DNA of 64,000 nt from Paramesorhizobium salinisoli (GTDB taxonomy: Bacteria; Pseudomonadota; Alphaproteobacteria; Rhizobiales; Rhizobiaceae), in NCBI RefSeq assembly GCF_003335045.1, contig NZ_QOZG01000004.1:62001-126000 (forward strand), written 5' to 3'. The notes below the pieces were generated by a model. It did no database searches and was not told where the DNA came from. It saw nothing but the letters and a program-made list of their open reading frames with translations. The position numbers and the translations under genes are program-made. Below, piece by piece: positions 10,999 to 21,607 of this stretch. The stretch's first letter is position 1. Every line of letters begins with the position of its first letter.

Positions 10999-11652
10999 TC
11001 AGACGATTTTCTGTCCGGTTTTCGCCCAATCGGCGAGGAATGCCTCGAGGCCCTTGTCGGTCAGCGGATGCTTGACCAGGGCTTTGAGCGTTGCCGGCGG
11101 GACGGTGGCGACATCGGCGCCGATGAGGGCGGCTTCCTTGACGTGGTTCACGGTGCGGATCGAGGCGGCCAGGATCTCGGTCTTGTAATCGTAATTGTCG
11201 TAGATCGTGCGGATCTCGGCGATCAGTTCCATGCCGTTGACGCCCATATCGTCGATGCGGCCGATGAAGGGCGAGATGAAGGTCGCGCCGGCCTTTGCGG
11301 CAAGCAGAGCCTGGGTGGCCGAGAAGCAGAGCGTGACATTGACCTTGCGGCCATCGGAGGTGATGGCCTTGCAGGCCCTAAGGCCATCGAGCGTCAGCGG
11401 CACCTTGATGCAGATGTTGTCGGCGATCTTGGAGAGAACGGCGGCTTCCTTCATCATGCCGTCATAGTCAATGGCGGTGACTTCGGCGGAGACGGGGCCC
11501 GATACGATGTCGCAGATTTCCTTGGTGACTTCGAGGATGCTGCGTCCGGATTTGGCTATCAGCGAAGGATTGGTGGTCACGCCGTCGAGCAGGCCGAGAT
11601 CGTTCAGTTCACGGATTTCCTTCACATCGGCGGTGTCGACAAAGAATTTCAT
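10999..11652 (-). CDS. Small transaldolase / fructose-6-phosphate aldolase family (TalC-like)
   Basis: 217-residue single-domain transaldolase of the FSA/TalC subfamily. [20 protein letters not shown] and GVTTNPSLI are the family opening, the Schiff-base lysine is Lys83 in NICIKVPLT, and [19 protein letters not shown] and [15 protein letters not shown] follow. Acts in the non-oxidative pentose phosphate route (or as an aldolase); the two activities cannot be told apart here. The start at 11652 is chosen because GGAGGACC precedes it and the family begins MKFF; a longer frame to 11700 lacks support. priA begins 101 bp away on the other strand. Confidence 0.92.
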   Translation of the reverse strand: MKFFVDTADVKEIRELNDLGLLDGVTTNPSLIAKSGRSILEVTKEICDIVSGPVSAEVTAIDYDGMMKEAAVLSKIADNICIKVPLTLDGLRACKAITSDGRKVNVTLCFSATQALLAAKAGATFISPFIGRIDDMGVNGMELIAEIRTIYDNYDYKTEILAASIRTVNHVKEAALIGADVATVPPATLKALVKHPLTDKGLEAFLADWAKTGQKIV

Positions 11653-11753
11653 TTCAGCGGTCCTCCATAATAGGGCTAGCCGGGGCGTTTGAGGGATCAT
11701 ATCCCGGAAGGTGGCTTTTCTTTAGCCCAAAGCCAAGCCAAGGTCACGCGGTC

Positions 11754-13940
11754 ATGTCGAAAGATTCGCAAACACCCCCGAGGACGGTTCCGGTGCTCGT
11801 TCCGTTGCCCGCGGAACGTCCCTATAGCTATGCCGTGCCGGATGGGATGAGTGTCCTTCCAGGCTCGATCGTGCGCGTGCCGCTCGGGCCGCGCGAGGTG
11901 GCCGGGATCGTGACGGGGGGCGAAACCGATTCCGTAGACGCAAAGAAATTACGCTCGATTTCAGCGATCTTCGACTGCCCGCCAGTCGAGCCGCAAATGC
12001 TGCGTTTTATCCAATGGGCTGCGGATTATACGCTTTCGCCGCCGGGCATGGTGGCGCGTATGCTTCTGCGTGTCCCCGCCGCCTTCGATCCTGAGCCGCC
12101 CATTCCCGGCCTGCGCTATGTGGGGGTAAGGCCGGACAGGCTCACCGAAGCGCGGAGCCGGATCATGGAACTGGCCGAGGACGGCATGGCCTGGACGCGC
12201 TCGGGCCTTGCGCATGCCGCCGGCGTCTCGCTCACCGTCGTTGACGGGCTGAAGGCGCAGGGCGTCTTCGAGGAGGTGATGATCCCGCCGCGTCCCGTCG
12301 TGGCCCTGCCCGACGTCGCTTACGCTCGCCCCGATCTTTCGCCAGACCAGCGGGCGGCGGCCGACATGCTGGTGGAGAATGTTTCGACGCAGGCTTTTTC
12401 CGTTTCACTGCTCGATGGAGTGACCGGTTCGGGCAAGACGGAGGTCTATTTCGAAGCGGTGGCAAAAGCTATCGAGCAGGGCAGGCAAGTTCTGATCCTG
12501 CTGCCGGAAATCGCGCTGACGCAGCAATTTCTCGACCGTTTCCACGACCGTTTCGGCGCAAAACCCGCCGAATGGCATTCAGATCTGGCGCCGCGCATGC
12601 GCGAACGGGTCTGGCGGCAGGTGGCGGAAGGTCAGGTGCGAGTCGTGGCCGGCGCACGTTCGGCGCTGTTCCTGCCATTTTGCGATCTCGGGCTGATCGT
12701 GGTCGATGAGGAGCATGATCCGGCTTACAAGCAGGAGGATCGGGTCTTCTACAATGCACGCGACATGGCTGTTGTGCGAGGCCATATCGGCAGCTTCCCC
12801 GTCGTGCTTGCCTCGGCGACGCCGTCCATCGAAAGCCAGGTCAACGCAGAGCAGGGCCGTTACAAGCGCATCCGGCTTTCCGCCCGTTATGCAGAAGCGG
12901 CAATGCCGGATCTCAAAACCATCGACATGCGCCGCTCGCCGCCGCCGCCCGGACGGTTCCTGTCGCCGGTGCTGACGGGAGCTATCGCCAAAACGCTCGA
13001 GCGCAAGGAGCAGGCGCTTCTGTTCCTCAACCGGCGAGGCTATGCGCCGCTGACGCTTTGCCGTGTCTGCGGGCATCGTTTCCAGTGCCCGAGCTGTTCG
13101 AGCTGGCTGGTCGAGCACCGCTTCCGCGGCCAGCTTATGTGCCACCAGTGCGGCTATCACGAGCCGACGCCGCAATCCTGTCCCTCCTGTGGGGCGCTCG
13201 ATCACCTGGTCGCCTGCGGTCCTGGCGTGGAACGCATTGCGGAGGAGACGTCGGCGGCCTTTCCCGATGCACGGATCATCGTGCTTTCCTCCGATCTTCT
13301 AGGCGGGGTAAAGCGGCTGCGGCTGGAGCTGGAGGCCGTCGCCAAGGGCGAGGCCGATATCGTCATCGGCACGCAGCTGGTGGCCAAGGGGCATAATTTC
13401 CCCGACATGACGCTGGTCGGCGTCATCGATGCCGATCTGGGCCTTGCCAATGGCGATCCACGCGCCGCCGAGCGGACGTTTCAACTGCTCAACCAGGTTA
13501 CGGGGCGGGCAGGACGCACGGGGCGTAAGAGCCTCGGTCTCCTCCAGACCTATCAGCCCGACCATCCTGTCATGCGCGCCATCGTCTCGGGCGATGCGCA
13601 AGCTTTTTATGCGCGCGAGATCGAGGAGCGTGAACGCTCCGGTCTACCGCCATTCGGAAGGCTGGCGGCGCTGATCGTTTCGGCCAACTCGCGTGGCGAG
13701 GCGGAGGGCCATGCGCGCGGCTTACGCCGGGCAGCGCCGTCTTCGCCCGAAATCGCGGTGCTCGGCCCGGCGGAAGCGCCGCTCGCGCTGATTCGCGGAA
13801 GGCACCGTTTCCGGCTGCTCGTCCATGGAACGAAGCGCGCCGACATCCAGGCATTCATTCGCACGCTTCTGGCGTCAGGACCGAAGGAGCGTGGTTCCGT
13901 GCGGGTGCAGGTGGATATCGATCCGCAGAGCTTCCTGTGA
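11754..13940 (+). CDS. priA: Primosomal protein N' (PriA helicase)
   Basis: 728-residue superfamily 2 3'-5' DNA helicase that reloads the replisome at stalled forks. After an N-terminal DNA-binding domain it has Walker A GVTGSGKTE near residue 221 and the DEEH box VVDEEHDPAYKQED near 318. The paired zinc-binding cysteines follow (CRVCGHRFQCPSC, then CHQCGYHEPTPQSCPSC), and then helicase motifs through GTQLVAKGHNFPDMTLVG and LLNQVTGRAGRTG. All eight expected cysteines appear. It is a single gene followed by a 23-bp-armed inverted repeat. Confidence 0.97.
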   Translation: MSKDSQTPPRTVPVLVPLPAERPYSYAVPDGMSVLPGSIVRVPLGPREVAGIVTGGETDSVDAKKLRSISAIFDCPPVEPQMLRFIQWAADYTLSPPGMVARMLLRVPAAFDPEPPIPGLRYVGVRPDRLTEARSRIMELAEDGMAWTRSGLAHAAGVSLTVVDGLKAQGVFEEVMIPPRPVVALPDVAYARPDLSPDQRAAADMLVENVSTQAFSVSLLDGVTGSGKTEVYFEAVAKAIEQGRQVLILLPEIALTQQFLDRFHDRFGAKPAEWHSDLAPRMRERVWRQVAEGQVRVVAGARSALFLPFCDLGLIVVDEEHDPAYKQEDRVFYNARDMAVVRGHIGSFPVVLASATPSIESQVNAEQGRYKRIRLSARYAEAAMPDLKTIDMRRSPPPPGRFLSPVLTGAIAKTLERKEQALLFLNRRGYAPLTLCRVCGHRFQCPSCSSWLVEHRFRGQLMCHQCGYHEPTPQSCPSCGALDHLVACGPGVERIAEETSAAFPDARIIVLSSDLLGGVKRLRLELEAVAKGEADIVIGTQLVAKGHNFPDMTLVGVIDADLGLANGDPRAAERTFQLLNQVTGRAGRTGRKSLGLLQTYQPDHPVMRAIVSGDAQAFYAREIEERERSGLPPFGRLAALIVSANSRGEAEGHARGLRRAAPSSPEIAVLGPAEAPLALIRGRHRFRLLVHGTKRADIQAFIRTLLASGPKERGSVRVQVDIDPQSFL

Positions 13941-13942
13941 GA

Positions 13943-14078
13943 GCCTGTTTGGAAATGGATGAGGCGACCTGCAGATGGGCAATATTCTCTGTTCCGGTGC
14001 TCCCGTACCTCATGGACGCTCTGCTCCGGTACCGAAAACCACCATTTTCGGCTCGGCCTGATCCATTTTGAAACAGAC
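13943..14078. repeat. Intergenic element with 23-bp imperfect terminal inverted repeats
   Basis: The 23-bp arms at 13943-13965 (begins GCCTGTTTGGAAATGGAT) and 14056-14078 (ends TTTTGAAACAGAC) are complementary at 19 of 23 positions and enclose 90 bp with its own internal CCGGT-type dyads. It starts 2 bp after the priA stop. The 251-bp gap 13941-14191 contains no other feature. The structure resembles the small palindromic repeat elements scattered in Brucella and rhizobial genomes; membership of a named family is not established. Confidence 0.55.
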
Positions 14079-14191
14079 CTGGCGTTCGGCCATGCAGCGC
14101 TTTTTGTCGCATCCCGCGTGGAAAACCCGTGCCACTTTTCACCGATCTGCTCTATAGACGGCAGATCGATTTCTGAAGACGAGGACAGCAA

Positions 14192-14581
14192 ATGGAGTTC
14201 TACTGGCCGGCGAGCGATGGCGAATGGTTCGCCTGGATTTCCGCGGCGATAACCGTGCTCTTCGGGGCGATCCTGTTTTTCGCGCCGGGGCTGTCGATGA
14301 AGCTCTTGCGGCTGGCGCCAGTCAATGAGCGGCCGGAGGCTTTTGCCTCGGTACGCGCGACAATGGCGGGATTCCACATCGGACTCGGCCTCAGCTGCCT
14401 TATGTTCGCGCAGCCGTTTCTCTGGCTGGCGCTCGGCGCGGCGTGGGGCTTCACGCTCTTCGGCAGGCTTATCTCGATCATGTCCGATCGGGGCAACACC
14501 TTCTACAATTGGATGGCGGTGGTGCTGGAGTTTTTGCTAGCAGCGGCGCCGCTGCTTTTCGCCTTCGGATTTGTCTCTTGA
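14192..14581 (+). CDS. Small membrane protein (DUF4345-like)
   Basis: 129-residue protein with four predicted membrane segments (WISAAITVLFGAILFFA, MAGFHIGLGLSCLMF, FLWLALGAAWGFTLFGR, WMAVVLEFLLAAAPLLFAF). A conserved-looking VRATMAGFHIGLGL and GRLISIMSDRGN between helices 2-4 resemble DUF4345 proteins; the function of that family is unknown. The start has a modest GAGGACAGCAA ribosome site. A CGGGGA/TCCCCG hairpin (14601-14619) lies just downstream. Not clearly linked to priA or the ATP synthase genes on either side. Confidence 0.6.
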   Translation: MEFYWPASDGEWFAWISAAITVLFGAILFFAPGLSMKLLRLAPVNERPEAFASVRATMAGFHIGLGLSCLMFAQPFLWLALGAAWGFTLFGRLISIMSDRGNTFYNWMAVVLEFLLAAAPLLFAFGFVS

Positions 14582-14821
14582 AGGGGCATTAGATCCCGTC
14601 CGGGGACGAGAATTCCCCGCAATTGCGACAAAGCTGACCAAAAACTGCGGGATTCGCGTGTTGCGAGTCCTGTCCGTGTATGCTAGACGGCAATCGAATT
14701 TCAGCGGGGATGTTTAGCGCATCAAAAAATCGCTGAGAAAAATCAATAAAGTCAATGCCTTAGGTTGACCCTACTTTTCGGGTATCCGGGCCTTGGCGAC
14801 AAAGCAGAGAGCTGGTTGTTC

Positions 14822-15382
14822 GTGGCAGAAACTTCATCGCTCATTTCAGGTGTTGCGCGGCGTTATGCCGGATCGCTTTTCGATCTGGCGCTGGAAGCCA
14901 ACTCCGTCGTTCAGGTGGAAAAGGATCTCGGCCGGTTCGAGGCACTTCTGGATGGCAGCGATGAGCTCAAGCGCCTGATCAACAGTCCGGTTTTTTCGAC
15001 CGAAGAGCAGGTGAGGGCGATCTCCGCCGTCGCCGACGGGGCAGGCATAAAAGGCCTCGTTGGAAATTTCCTCCGCGTTGTCGCGGGAAACCGCCGGCTC
15101 TTCGTGCTGCCCGGTATCATCCAGGGCTTTCGCGAAATAGCGGCTGAGCATCGCGGTGAGATCGCTGCCGATGTAACCGCTGCCCATGCGCTGACGGCGG
15201 CGCAGCAAAATGAATTGAAGGCGACGCTCAAGGGCGTGGCCGGCAAGGACGTGACGATCAATGTCACCGTCGATCCGTCGATTCTCGGCGGCCTTATTGT
15301 CAAGATGGGGTCACGCCAGATCGATACTTCCCTTCGCACCAAACTTTCTTCTCTCAAGCTTGCACTGAAAGAGGTCGGCTGA
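14822..15382 (+). CDS. atpH: ATP synthase F1 delta subunit
   Basis: 186-residue delta (OSCP) subunit, the stalk protein joining F1 to the peripheral stator. It begins with GTG ([20 protein letters not shown], read as fMet), which matches rhizobial AtpH N-termini; the frame upstream to 14765 is not family-like. The C-terminal [18 protein letters not shown] is the conserved OSCP signature. First gene of the atpHAGDC operon; its TGA overlaps the atpA ATG. The 240 bp before it (14582-14821) should hold the operon promoter, but I cannot identify it confidently. Confidence 0.95.
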   Translation: MAETSSLISGVARRYAGSLFDLALEANSVVQVEKDLGRFEALLDGSDELKRLINSPVFSTEEQVRAISAVADGAGIKGLVGNFLRVVAGNRRLFVLPGIIQGFREIAAEHRGEIAADVTAAHALTAAQQNELKATLKGVAGKDVTINVTVDPSILGGLIVKMGSRQIDTSLRTKLSSLKLALKEVG

Positions 15383-16911
15383 TGGACATCCGTGCTGCGG
15401 AAATTTCCGCAATCCTGAAAGAGCAAATCAAGAACTTCGGCAAGGAGGCTGAGGTCTCCGAAGTCGGTCAGGTTCTGTCCGTCGGCGACGGTATCGCCCG
15501 TGTCTATGGTCTGGACAACGTCCAGGCGGGCGAGATGGTCGAGTTCCCGGGCGGCATCCGCGGCATGGCGCTGAACCTTGAAAGCGACAATGTCGGCGTC
15601 GTTATCTTCGGTGCCGACCGCGATATCAAGGAAGGCGACACCGTCAAACGGACCGGCACCATCGTGGACGTTCCTGTCGGCAAGGGCCTGCTCGGCCGCG
15701 TTGTCGACGCTCTCGGCAATCCGATCGACGGCAAGGGCCCGATTGTCGCCACGGAGCGTCGCCGCGTCGACGTCAAGGCGCCCGGCATCATCCCGCGGCA
15801 GTCGGTCAACGAGCCGATGGCAACCGGCCTCAAGGCCATCGATGCACTGATCCCGGTCGGCCGCGGCCAGCGCGAGCTCGTCATCGGCGATCGCCAGACC
15901 GGCAAGACCGCGATCCTTCTCGACACGATCCTGAACCAGAAGGCGGTTCACGATTCCGGTCCCGAGAAAGAAAAGCTCTACTGCGTCTATGTCGCTATCG
16001 GCCAGAAGCGCTCGACCGTTGCGCAGTTCGTCAAGATTCTCGAAGAACGCGGCGCTCTCGAATATTCGATCATCGTTGCGGCCACCGCGTCCGATCCGGC
16101 GCCGATGCAGTTCCTGGCGCCGTTCGCCGGTTGCGCCATGGGCGAATATTTCCGCGACAACGGCATGCATGCCCTTATCTGCTATGACGATTTGTCGAAG
16201 CAGGCGGTTGCCTATCGCCAGATGTCGCTCCTGCTGCGCCGTCCTCCGGGCCGCGAAGCTTATCCGGGCGACGTTTTCTACCTGCACTCGCGTCTCCTGG
16301 AGCGCGCGGCGAAGCTCAATGACGACAATGGCGGCGGCTCGCTGACCGCGCTTCCCGTCATCGAGACGCAGGCCAACGACGTTTCGGCCTATATTCCGAC
16401 CAACGTGATCTCGATCACCGACGGCCAGATCTTCCTTGAGACCAACCTGTTCTACCAGGGCATCCGTCCTGCCGTGAACGTCGGTCTGTCGGTATCGCGC
16501 GTCGGCTCCGCCGCCCAGATCAAGGCGATGAAGCAGGTCGCCGGTTCGATCAAGGGTGAACTGGCGCAGTATCGCGAAATGGCTGCGTTCGCGCAGTTCG
16601 GCTCGGATCTCGATGCCTCGACACAGCGCCTTCTCAATCGTGGCGCACGCCTGACAGAGCTCTTGAAGCAGCCGCAGTTCTCGCCGTTGAAGACGGAAGA
16701 ACAGGTCGCCGTGATTTATGCCGGCGTCAACGGCTATCTGGACAAGCTTCCTGTCAACCAGGTTGGCAAGTTCGAGGCTGGCCTGCTGGCGTGGCTGCGC
16801 ACCGAGCACAAGGGCGTGCTCGATGCGATCCGCAACGAGAAGCAGCTTACCGACGATATCCGGGCCAAGCTCAAGGCGGCCGTTGACGCGTACGCCAAGA
16901 ACTTCGCCTGA
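15382..16911 (+). CDS. atpA: ATP synthase F1 alpha subunit
   Basis: 509-residue non-catalytic nucleotide-binding alpha subunit. The Walker A motif GDRQTGKT is at residues 169-176, the [10 protein letters not shown] and [20 protein letters not shown] blocks are intact, and the C-terminal helical domain ends [11 protein letters not shown]. Length equals that of other alphaproteobacterial AtpA. The start overlaps the atpH stop by one base, so expression is coupled. It is followed by a 74-bp gap carrying a 43-bp palindromic element before atpG. Confidence 0.99.
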   Translation: MDIRAAEISAILKEQIKNFGKEAEVSEVGQVLSVGDGIARVYGLDNVQAGEMVEFPGGIRGMALNLESDNVGVVIFGADRDIKEGDTVKRTGTIVDVPVGKGLLGRVVDALGNPIDGKGPIVATERRRVDVKAPGIIPRQSVNEPMATGLKAIDALIPVGRGQRELVIGDRQTGKTAILLDTILNQKAVHDSGPEKEKLYCVYVAIGQKRSTVAQFVKILEERGALEYSIIVAATASDPAPMQFLAPFAGCAMGEYFRDNGMHALICYDDLSKQAVAYRQMSLLLRRPPGREAYPGDVFYLHSRLLERAAKLNDDNGGGSLTALPVIETQANDVSAYIPTNVISITDGQIFLETNLFYQGIRPAVNVGLSVSRVGSAAQIKAMKQVAGSIKGELAQYREMAAFAQFGSDLDASTQRLLNRGARLTELLKQPQFSPLKTEEQVAVIYAGVNGYLDKLPVNQVGKFEAGLLAWLRTEHKGVLDAIRNEKQLTDDIRAKLKAAVDAYAKNFA

Positions 16912-16925
16912 GTTTTGTTTTAGCC

Positions 16926-16968
16926 GCATGATATCATCCGAAAATTCTGCAACTTTTCGGAATCATGC
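16926..16968. repeat. Palindromic element, copy A (atpA-atpG gap)
   Basis: GCATGAT (16926-16932) pairs with ATCATGC (16962-16968), and TCCGAAAA (16937-16944) pairs with TTTTCGGA (16954-16961), with a four-base bulge on one side and loop TTCTGCAAC. Closely related copies lie at 17879-17921 and 29276-29314. Confidence 0.75.
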
Positions 16969-16985
16969 ACTGACGGGATAAACGG

Positions 16986-17864
16986 ATGCCTTCACTCAAG
17001 GATCTGAGAAACCGTATCGCCTCGGTCAAGGCGACGCAGAAGATCACCAAGGCGATGCAGATGGTCGCCGCGGCGAAGCTGCGCCGCGCGCAGGAAGCTG
17101 CCGAGGCCGCACGGCCTTATTCGCAGCGCATGGGCGCGGTTCTCGCAAACATCGCGCAGAATGTCAGCGGCGACGATGCGCCGAGGCTGATGGCCGGGAC
17201 GGGTGCAGACAGTGTGCACCTGCTCGTCGTCTGCACGGCGGAACGCGGTCTTTGCGGCGGGTTCAATTCGCAGATCGCTCGCCTGGCGCGCGACCATGCG
17301 CGCAAGCTCTTGAGCGAAGGCAAGACGGTGAAGATCATCACCGTCGGCAAGAAGGGCGCGGATATCCTCAAGCGTGAGTTCGGGCAGTTCATCATCGATC
17401 ATTTCGATCTGCGCGGGGTCAAGCAACTCGGTTTCGTCAATGCCGATGAAATCAGCCGCAAGGTCATAGCGCTTTTCGAGGAAGGCGCTTTCGACATCTG
17501 CACGCTGTTCTATTCGGAATTCAAGTCGGTCATCAGCCAGGTGCCGACCGCGCTGCAGCTCATCCCGGCATCTGCCGGAGGCGAGGTGGAAGCCGATAGC
17601 GGCAAAGGCGCGCTTTATGAATACGAGCCCGACCCGAGCGTGATCCTGAGCGATCTTATCCCGCGCAACATCTCGGTCCAAATTTTCCGGGCGCTCCTGG
17701 AGAATGTGGCAGGCGAGATGGGCGCCAAGATGAGCGCCATGGACAACGCGACGCGCAATGCCGGCGACATGATCAACAAGCTGTCGATCACGTATAACCG
17801 CCAGCGTCAGGCTCAGATCACAAAAGAACTGATCGAAATCATTTCGGGCGCAGAAGCGCTCTAA
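16986..17864 (+). CDS. atpG: ATP synthase F1 gamma subunit
   Basis: 292-residue central rotor shaft. The N-terminal coiled-coil helix ([20 protein letters not shown], then [15 protein letters not shown]) and the C-terminal helix ([19 protein letters not shown] and [19 protein letters not shown]) are the two signature ends, with the Rossmann-like middle domain containing [10 protein letters not shown]-type [11 protein letters not shown]. Third gene of the operon, flanked on both sides by related palindromic elements. Confidence 0.98.
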   Translation: MPSLKDLRNRIASVKATQKITKAMQMVAAAKLRRAQEAAEAARPYSQRMGAVLANIAQNVSGDDAPRLMAGTGADSVHLLVVCTAERGLCGGFNSQIARLARDHARKLLSEGKTVKIITVGKKGADILKREFGQFIIDHFDLRGVKQLGFVNADEISRKVIALFEEGAFDICTLFYSEFKSVISQVPTALQLIPASAGGEVEADSGKGALYEYEPDPSVILSDLIPRNISVQIFRALLENVAGEMGAKMSAMDNATRNAGDMINKLSITYNRQRQAQITKELIEIISGAEAL

Positions 17865-17878
17865 AGTTTGGGTTTACC

Positions 17879-17921
17879 GCACGATCTTATCCGAAAAGTC
17901 TGCAACTTTTCGGGATCGTGC
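17879..17921. repeat. Palindromic element, copy B (atpG-atpD gap)
   Basis: GCACGATC (17879-17886) pairs with GATCGTGC (17914-17921), and CCGAAAAG (17891-17898) with CTTTTCGG (17906-17913). TTAT forms an asymmetric bulge and TCTGCAA the loop. Relative to the other copies the outer arms carry compensating changes (CAT to CAC on the left, ATG to GTG on the right), so base pairing is preserved. Confidence 0.8.
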
Positions 17922-17934
17922 TAACGGAAGGTAA

Positions 17935-19497
<1,563 letters not shown>

Positions 19498-19511
19498 TCG
19501 ACCGATCGCCA

Positions 19512-19533
19512 GGCGGGCTTATCCAAGCCCGCC
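19512..19533 (+). promoter_or_regulatory. Intercistronic hairpin between atpD and atpC
   Basis: GGCGGGCTT, loop ATCC, AAGCCCGCC is a perfect 9-bp GC-rich stem 14 bp after the atpD stop, with no T-run after it. It may stabilise the atpD message or partly attenuate transcription into atpC. Confidence 0.5.
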
Positions 19534-19575
19534 GGCATTCCGGACCGCTGATTTCAGGGAATTCGAGTAAAGAAC

Positions 19576-19983
19576 ATGGCCGAAGCCTTCCATTTCGAAC
19601 TGGTGTCGCCGGAACGTCTTCTGCTCTCTGCGGAGGTCACTGAAGTCGTGATCCCCGGAAGTGAGGGCTACATGACGGTCATGGCCCGCCATGCTCCCCT
19701 CATGACCACCATCAAGCCCGGGGTCATCCAGGTGAAGCTCAGCGACGGCAAGCAGGAGTCTTATGTGGTTTTCGGCGGTTTTGCCGATATCTCGCAGGAA
19801 GCCTGCACGGTTCTCGCTGAATCAGCCGTCCACGTCGACGATCTGAATCGCGACGAGCTTCGCAACCGCATCCAGGGTGCACGCGATGATCTGGACGGTG
19901 CGGCGACGCATGAGCAGCGCACGAAAGCAGAACAGTTTCTGCATCAGTTGATGACGCTCGAAGGCTCGGTTCTTCCGGCCTGA
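19576..19983 (+). CDS. atpC: ATP synthase F1 epsilon subunit
   Basis: 135-residue epsilon subunit, a regulatory rotor component. The beta-sandwich opening FHFELVSPERLLLSAEVTEV and VIPGSEGYMTVMARHAPLM are the conserved motifs, and the C-terminal two-helix region (DDLDGAATHEQRTKAEQFLH) is present though short. Last gene of the operon, followed 20 bp later by a strong intrinsic terminator. The F0 genes are not nearby, as is usual in alphaproteobacteria. Confidence 0.97.
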   Translation: MAEAFHFELVSPERLLLSAEVTEVVIPGSEGYMTVMARHAPLMTTIKPGVIQVKLSDGKQESYVVFGGFADISQEACTVLAESAVHVDDLNRDELRNRIQGARDDLDGAATHEQRTKAEQFLHQLMTLEGSVLPA

Positions 19984-20003
19984 TAAGACCCCACATTCAA
20001 TCG

Positions 20004-20028
20004 AAAAAGCGGCTTCGGCCGCTTTTTT
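20004..20028 (+). terminator. Intrinsic terminator of the atp operon
   Basis: AAAAAGCGGC, loop TTCG, GCCGCTTTTTT: a 10-bp stem with UUCG-type tetraloop and T-run, 20 bp after the atpC stop. Confidence 0.93.
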
Positions 20029-20174
20029 ATTGTGGCTATGATGCCCGTGGACGTCATACCCGGTGAAGGCAGATGAGAAAGCGCGGGCACATCAGTTCTC
20101 CTATTCACACTTGCGTGAGAACGAAATCTTTACTTGAAAATATTCGCCACAGGATATAGTGGCTTAGTAATCAT

Positions 20175-20184
20175 TAGTATACTA
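20175..20184. promoter_or_regulatory. Palindrome in the marR-type promoter
   Basis: The perfect 10-bp palindrome TAGTATACTA lies 21 bp before the MarR-family start, in an AT-rich stretch that also repeats TTAGTA (20164-20169 and 20174-20179). MarR proteins typically autoregulate through short dyads over their own promoter. Confidence 0.4.
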
Positions 20185-20204
20185 CATATATTGGATTTGC
20201 GATC

Positions 20205-20654
20205 ATGGAAACCAACGAACTTCGCTCAGAGATGGTCGATGCGCTTTCAAAGGTCAGCCGAAAGCTGCGTACGCTTTTTGACGGACGGGTCAAGGAGCAG
20301 GGTTTGACGCTGGCGCGAGCTCGCATACTCCTTGTCCTCAACAATCAGGAAGGCCTTTACCAGAAAGAACTGGCAGAGGTGCTGGAGATCGAAAACGCCA
20401 CAATGGTGCGGCTTCTCGACGGCCTCGAAAAGCAGAACTTCATCGAACGGCGCGCTGTCGAAGGCGACCGCAGGGCAAAGCAAATCGTCATGACGCGCGC
20501 CGGACGGGAACAGGCCGAACTGGTGGTCAAGCTCGCCGAAAATGTGCGCCATGACCTCCTCGATTCCGTCAGTGATGACGATCTCGCAGCCACGGTGCGT
20601 GTCCTGCACGCCATGGGTCATTCGATCGACAACACCGGCCGGCCGGGTGCCTGA
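20205..20654 (+). CDS. MarR family transcriptional regulator
   Basis: 149-residue winged helix-turn-helix regulator. Helices around LTLARARILLVLNN, the recognition region YQKELAEVLEIENATMVRLL and the wing FIERRAVEGDRRAKQIVMT are typical of MarR/SlyA. It is preceded by 221 bp that includes the atp terminator and an AT-rich promoter with the TAGTATACTA palindrome. It converges on the DUF883-like gene, and no transporter is adjacent, so its targets beyond itself are unknown. Confidence 0.92.
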   Translation: METNELRSEMVDALSKVSRKLRTLFDGRVKEQGLTLARARILLVLNNQEGLYQKELAEVLEIENATMVRLLDGLEKQNFIERRAVEGDRRAKQIVMTRAGREQAELVVKLAENVRHDLLDSVSDDDLAATVRVLHAMGHSIDNTGRPGA

Positions 20655-20681
20655 TCGAATTCTTGTGGTATCTTAACGGGG

Positions 20682-20993
20682 TCAGCGCCGCGAGAGCAGG
20701 CCGACGAGAAGGCCAATGCCGATAATGGCTACGGCTGCTGATGCCAGCGGCCTTTCGCGCGCCGTATCGGCCACGTGATGGGCTTGCCTGCCTGCCGCAT
20801 GCGCAGCTTTTGCGCCCTTTGTCCGTAAAAGATCGTAGACATCGGCGGCGGTATCCCTCGCGCTATCCAGGATATGGAAGCCCTGCCCGGAAAGAGCTTC
20901 GGAGATAGCGGAAACTTCCCTGCGCAATTCGGCGATCTGACTTTCGAGATCCTTGCTATTGAACCCGCGTGCCTTGGTTCCCGGTGAAGCCAT
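20682..20993 (-). CDS. ElaB/YqjD/DUF883-like membrane-anchored protein
   Basis: 103 residues: a charged helical N-terminal part (LESQIAELRREVSAISEAL), an Ala-rich amphipathic middle (AADVYDLLRTKGAKAAHAAG) and a single C-terminal membrane anchor (ASAAVAIIGIGLLVGLLSRR). This is the architecture of the ElaB/YqjD/DUF883 family, whose E. coli member YqjD is reported to tether ribosomes to the inner membrane in stationary phase. AAGGAG lies 7 nt before the start. Divergent from the DUF1344 gene across 253 bp. Confidence 0.7.
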   Translation of the reverse strand: MASPGTKARGFNSKDLESQIAELRREVSAISEALSGQGFHILDSARDTAADVYDLLRTKGAKAAHAAGRQAHHVADTARERPLASAAVAIIGIGLLVGLLSRR

Positions 20994-21246
20994 ATGTCGT
21001 CTCCTTTGTCTGCTTGACGCTTAAAGCACCAATGAACGTAACGCGGTGTCTGATCAGATGGTTCCGGTCGCTTTCGCGTGAACACAAGTGAAAGATGTTG
21101 ATTGGCGTGGTCACGGATTTGCTTTCCTTCGGGCAAAGTATGCTTCCTGAGCCCGGAAACGCTGGCTGCATGCCATTACCAGTGGGACCTCGTGGCTCGT
21201 CTCGACGGGCGTGAAAAGGCGGCCGTCGCTTATGGAGGATTTTTCC

Positions 21247-21522
21247 ATGCGCATTCAGATTCTTGCTACCGCTGCAGCCGTTCTCTGCTTGTCCGCTTAC
21301 AGTGCTCAGGCAGAAGATTTCACCTATGGCAAAGTGAAGATGTACGACCCAGACAGCCGGGTGGTGACGCTCGACAGTGGCGCGTCATTTATCCTCAATC
21401 CAGACTTTCATCCGAATATCCGTCCCGGCGAAGCCGTCGTGGTGGATTGGCAGGACAATGTAAACGGCGATTCCTATGCTGACTATGTTGGACCGACGGC
21501 CACTATGGCGCAGGATCTGTAG
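21247..21522 (+). CDS. DUF1344 family secreted protein
   Basis: 91 residues with a cleavable signal peptide (MRIQILATAAAVLCLSAYSA-QA/ED). The mature part is a small beta-rich domain (KMYDPDSRVVTLDSGASFIL, HPNIRPGEAVVVDWQ) as in DUF1344 periplasmic proteins, resembling an OB-like fold. Start chosen at 21247 because GGAGG precedes it by 8 nt and the signal peptide begins there; the in-frame ATG at 21211 would add 12 non-signal residues. Function unknown. Confidence 0.75.
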   Translation: MRIQILATAAAVLCLSAYSAQAEDFTYGKVKMYDPDSRVVTLDSGASFILNPDFHPNIRPGEAVVVDWQDNVNGDSYADYVGPTATMAQDL

Positions 21523-21607
21523 AAGATCGGGATGAATGGTCGAAAGTGGCAGGGGAAATAGCCCCTGCCGTTTTGTTGTGGTCGCAACGGGATTGAGTTC
21601 AAGCGGC

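Noticed and set aside
14911-16929. A 672-codon open frame on the minus strand opposite atpH-atpA, and similar long frames opposite leuS (6604-8391) and atpD (17887-19413)
   Set aside because: They lie entirely antisense to strongly conserved genes, have His/Arg-rich compositions typical of GC-rich antisense frames, and no family resemblance.
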